Positions 62,505-64,000 of a DNA stretch of 64,000 nt are shown here, piece by piece. Every line of letters starts with the position of its first letter. Position 1 is the first letter of the stretch. The notes below the pieces were generated by a model. The model searched no databases and had not been told where the DNA came from. It saw nothing but the letters and a program-made list of their open reading frames with translations. The translations under genes and the position numbers were made by a program. This DNA is from Candidatus Acidiferrales bacterium (GTDB lineage: Bacteria; Acidobacteriota; Terriglobia; Acidiferrales; UBA7541): contig DASYYH010000006.1 of assembly GCA_035934015.1 (NCBI GenBank), positions 1 through 64,000 of the forward strand, written 5' to 3'.

Positions 62505-63470
62505 GTGAATTACCTTGTGACCGGCGGCGCGGGCTTCATCGGCTCCAACATCGTGGATGAACTCGTTCGCCGCGGCCGCAGAGTGACCGTCCTCGATGAC
62601 TTTTCCTCCGGCAAGGAAGAAAATCTCGCAGGCGTACGTGACAAAATTCGGTTGCTGCGCGGCAGCATTTGCGATTTGCAGGCTGCGCAGGAAGCATGTC
62701 GTGGCGCGGACTACGTCTTGCATCTCGCCGCGCGCACATCCGTTCCGCGCTCCGTCGCGGAGCCTTTGGACACCAATCGCGTCAATATCGATGGTACGCT
62801 CAATGTTCTGGTGGCCGCGCGCGACGCTAAAGTCCGTCGTTTCGTTTTCGCGGCTTCCTCCTCCGCCTATGGCGAATCGGAAACGCTTCCCAAAGTCGAA
62901 ACCATGCCCTCCGCGCCCATTTCCCCGTATGGCGTCACGAAACTCGTCGGTGAAATCTACGCGCAGGTTTTCGGCCGTGTTTACGGCCTCGAGAACGTCT
63001 CCATCCGCTATTTCAATGTTTTTGGCCCGCGCCAGGACCCCACCTCGCAATATTCCGGCGTCCTTTCGCGCTTTATGCTCGCCGTTCTTCAGGGTGTTTC
63101 TCCCGTCGTTTATGGAGATGGCTTACAGTCACGCGATTTCACGTATATCGACAACGTGGTGGACATTACCCTGCGCGCCTGTGAGGCCCCCGGCGCTTCC
63201 GGCAAAGTGTTCAATGGAGGCACCGGCGAACGGACCACCCTCGATAACGTTCTGAAGTTGCTCTCCCAAATTTGCGGTAAACAAATCGCCGCGAAGTACG
63301 ACCCACCGCGTACAGGCGACATTCTCCATTCCCTCGCGGACGTTTCCTCCGCGCGAAAACTTCTCGGCTATAGTCCTCTCGTCAATTTCGAAGAGGGATT
63401 GCGCCTCACTTGGGACTGGTATTGCCAGGCCTATGCGTCTGTTTCCACCAGTGCGCCGGGAACAAGGTAG
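62505..63470 (+). CDS. NAD-dependent nucleotide-sugar epimerase (WbpP/TviC type)
   Basis: A 322-residue short-chain dehydrogenase. The NAD motif is TGGAGFIG (6-13), the catalytic residues are Tyr142 and Lys146 (YGVTK) after AASSSAYGE, and TSVPRSVAEPLDTNRVNIDGTLN is typical of UDP-GlcNAc/UDP-GlcNAcA 4-epimerases. It follows the dehydrogenase as tviC follows tviB, so the pair may make UDP-GalNAcA for the polymer. GTG 62505 has GGGGAG (62489-62494) 10 nt upstream. Confidence 0.87.
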   Translation: MNYLVTGGAGFIGSNIVDELVRRGRRVTVLDDFSSGKEENLAGVRDKIRLLRGSICDLQAAQEACRGADYVLHLAARTSVPRSVAEPLDTNRVNIDGTLNVLVAARDAKVRRFVFAASSSAYGESETLPKVETMPSAPISPYGVTKLVGEIYAQVFGRVYGLENVSIRYFNVFGPRQDPTSQYSGVLSRFMLAVLQGVSPVVYGDGLQSRDFTYIDNVVDITLRACEAPGASGKVFNGGTGERTTLDNVLKLLSQICGKQIAAKYDPPRTGDILHSLADVSSARKLLGYSPLVNFEEGLRLTWDWYCQAYASVSTSAPGTR

Positions 63471-63480
63471 GTCATTCCGC

Positions 63481-64000
63481 GTGGCGACATTTTTCATTCA
63501 TAATTTCGGCTGCCGCGCCACGCAGGCGGACGCTTCCGCCATCTCTTTCGATCTCAAGGGGCGCGGGTACGCCGCCGCTGAATCCGATCGCGCCGCCGAC
63601 TTCGTCGTTCTCAACACCTGCACGGTCACTGCTGCTGCCGACGCGCAAGCTCGCGACGCCGTTCGCCGCATTCATCGTGAAAATCCCTGCGCGTGCATCG
63701 TCGTCACTGGCTGCTACGCTCAGCGCGCTCCAGAAGAATTGGCCGCGCTCGAAGGCGTCTCTTTGGTCATCGGCAATTCGCATCAGTCCGCGCTTTCTTC
63801 CATCATTTCTTCCCGCGCACCCGATCTCATTTCGAATGATCCTCGCGCCGATGTCGTGCCACTCGGCCGGTTGACTTCATCGCTGCACGCCGCGCGCATC
63901 TTTCGCGGCGAAGCGGCCTCAATCAAGGAAATTCTCGTCGCCGCGCCGGATGCCACGGGCAGTCGCACGCGCCCCACGCTGAAAATTCAGGACGGTTGCA
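63481..64000 (+). CDS. mtaB: tRNA methylthiotransferase MtaB, 5' part
   Basis: The first 173 codons of a radical-SAM methylthiotransferase, cut by the window edge. The three cysteines of the first iron-sulfur cluster are visible in NFGCRATQAD, NTCTVT and TGCYAQ. The final KIQDGC is the start of the radical-SAM cysteine motif that would continue past the edge. MtaB converts t6A to ms2t6A in tRNA. The short start FIHNFGCRATQAD favours MtaB over MiaB. GTG 63481 starts 11 nt after the epimerase stop, with AAGGTAGG upstream. Confidence 0.85.
   Translation, partial: MATFFIHNFGCRATQADASAISFDLKGRGYAAAESDRAADFVVLNTCTVTAAADAQARDAVRRIHRENPCACIVVTGCYAQRAPEELAALEGVSLVIGNSHQSALSSIISSRAPDLISNDPRADVVPLGRLTSSLHAARIFRGEAASIKEILVAAPDATGSRTRPTLKIQDGC

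Noticed and set aside
1-64000. CRISPR arrays, tRNA or rRNA genes, transposases, phage genes
   Set aside because: No regularly spaced repeats, cloverleaf-like segments or mobile-element proteins were recognised on reading both strands.

Overview
This 64 kb window is a stretch of bacterial chromosome, most likely from an acidobacterium (Acidobacteriota, Terriglobia-like). The evidence is an orphan MacB/FtsX permease of the acidobacterial duplicated type at the left edge, a large exopolysaccharide (EPS) / PEP-CTERM / exosortase locus, many PilZ domains, and frequent GTG and TTG starts with good Shine-Dalgarno sequences. No rRNA, tRNA, phage or insertion-sequence gene was seen. The right edge cuts a tRNA methylthiotransferase gene.

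Layout. (1) 1-6.8 kb: a hairpin cluster, the orphan permease, a secreted alpha/beta hydrolase, a flavin oxidoreductase, a GGDEF-PilZ protein and a small PilZ protein. (2) 7.1-12.1 kb: a regulatory block with a PAS-type histidine kinase overlapping an NtrC-type sigma-54 activator, a small PilZ protein, and a second sigma-54 activator without a receiver domain. (3) 12.1-30.4 kb: a tightly packed EPS operon (export protein, outer-membrane barrel, chain-length regulator, secretion ATPase, tyrosine autokinase, sugar transferase, glycosyltransferases, FemAB protein, deacetylase, methyltransferase, alkaline-phosphatase-fold enzyme, ligase, nucleotidyltransferase, flippase). Its content matches the set known from PEP-CTERM/exosortase-A genomes. 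(4) 30.5-36.7 kb: an extension with another glycosyltransferase, a second FemAB-like protein, a VOC protein and an FkbH / acyl carrier protein / acyltransferase cassette. (5) 36.8-43.5 kb: two secreted glycosidase-like paralogues flanking a glycosyltransferase. (6) 44.1-49.2 kb: exosortase, EpsI, a TPR lipoprotein and one PEP-CTERM substrate ended by a strong terminator. (7) 49.3-57.1 kb: galE, a LuxR-type regulator, a BcsA-like synthase, a BcsC-like porin and a GT-C glycosyltransferase. (8) 57.2-64 kb: metH, a UDP-HexNAc dehydrogenase, an epimerase and the start of mtaB.

The most notable observation is regulatory. The 14-bp palindrome TGCAA-N4-TTGCA occurs three times on a hand scan (9829, 43887, 48262). 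All three copies are intergenic, and each lies 130-270 bp upstream of a -24/-12 (sigma-54) promoter candidate, in front of a PilZ gene, the exosortase operon and the PEP-CTERM gene. The two sigma-54 activators have almost the same DNA-recognition helix and are the obvious candidates to bind it. This suggests one regulon linking EPS synthesis, c-di-GMP readout and PEP-CTERM sorting. A second strong observation is a 429-bp block that is about 96% identical between the two otherwise diverged glycosidase-like genes and looks like gene conversion.
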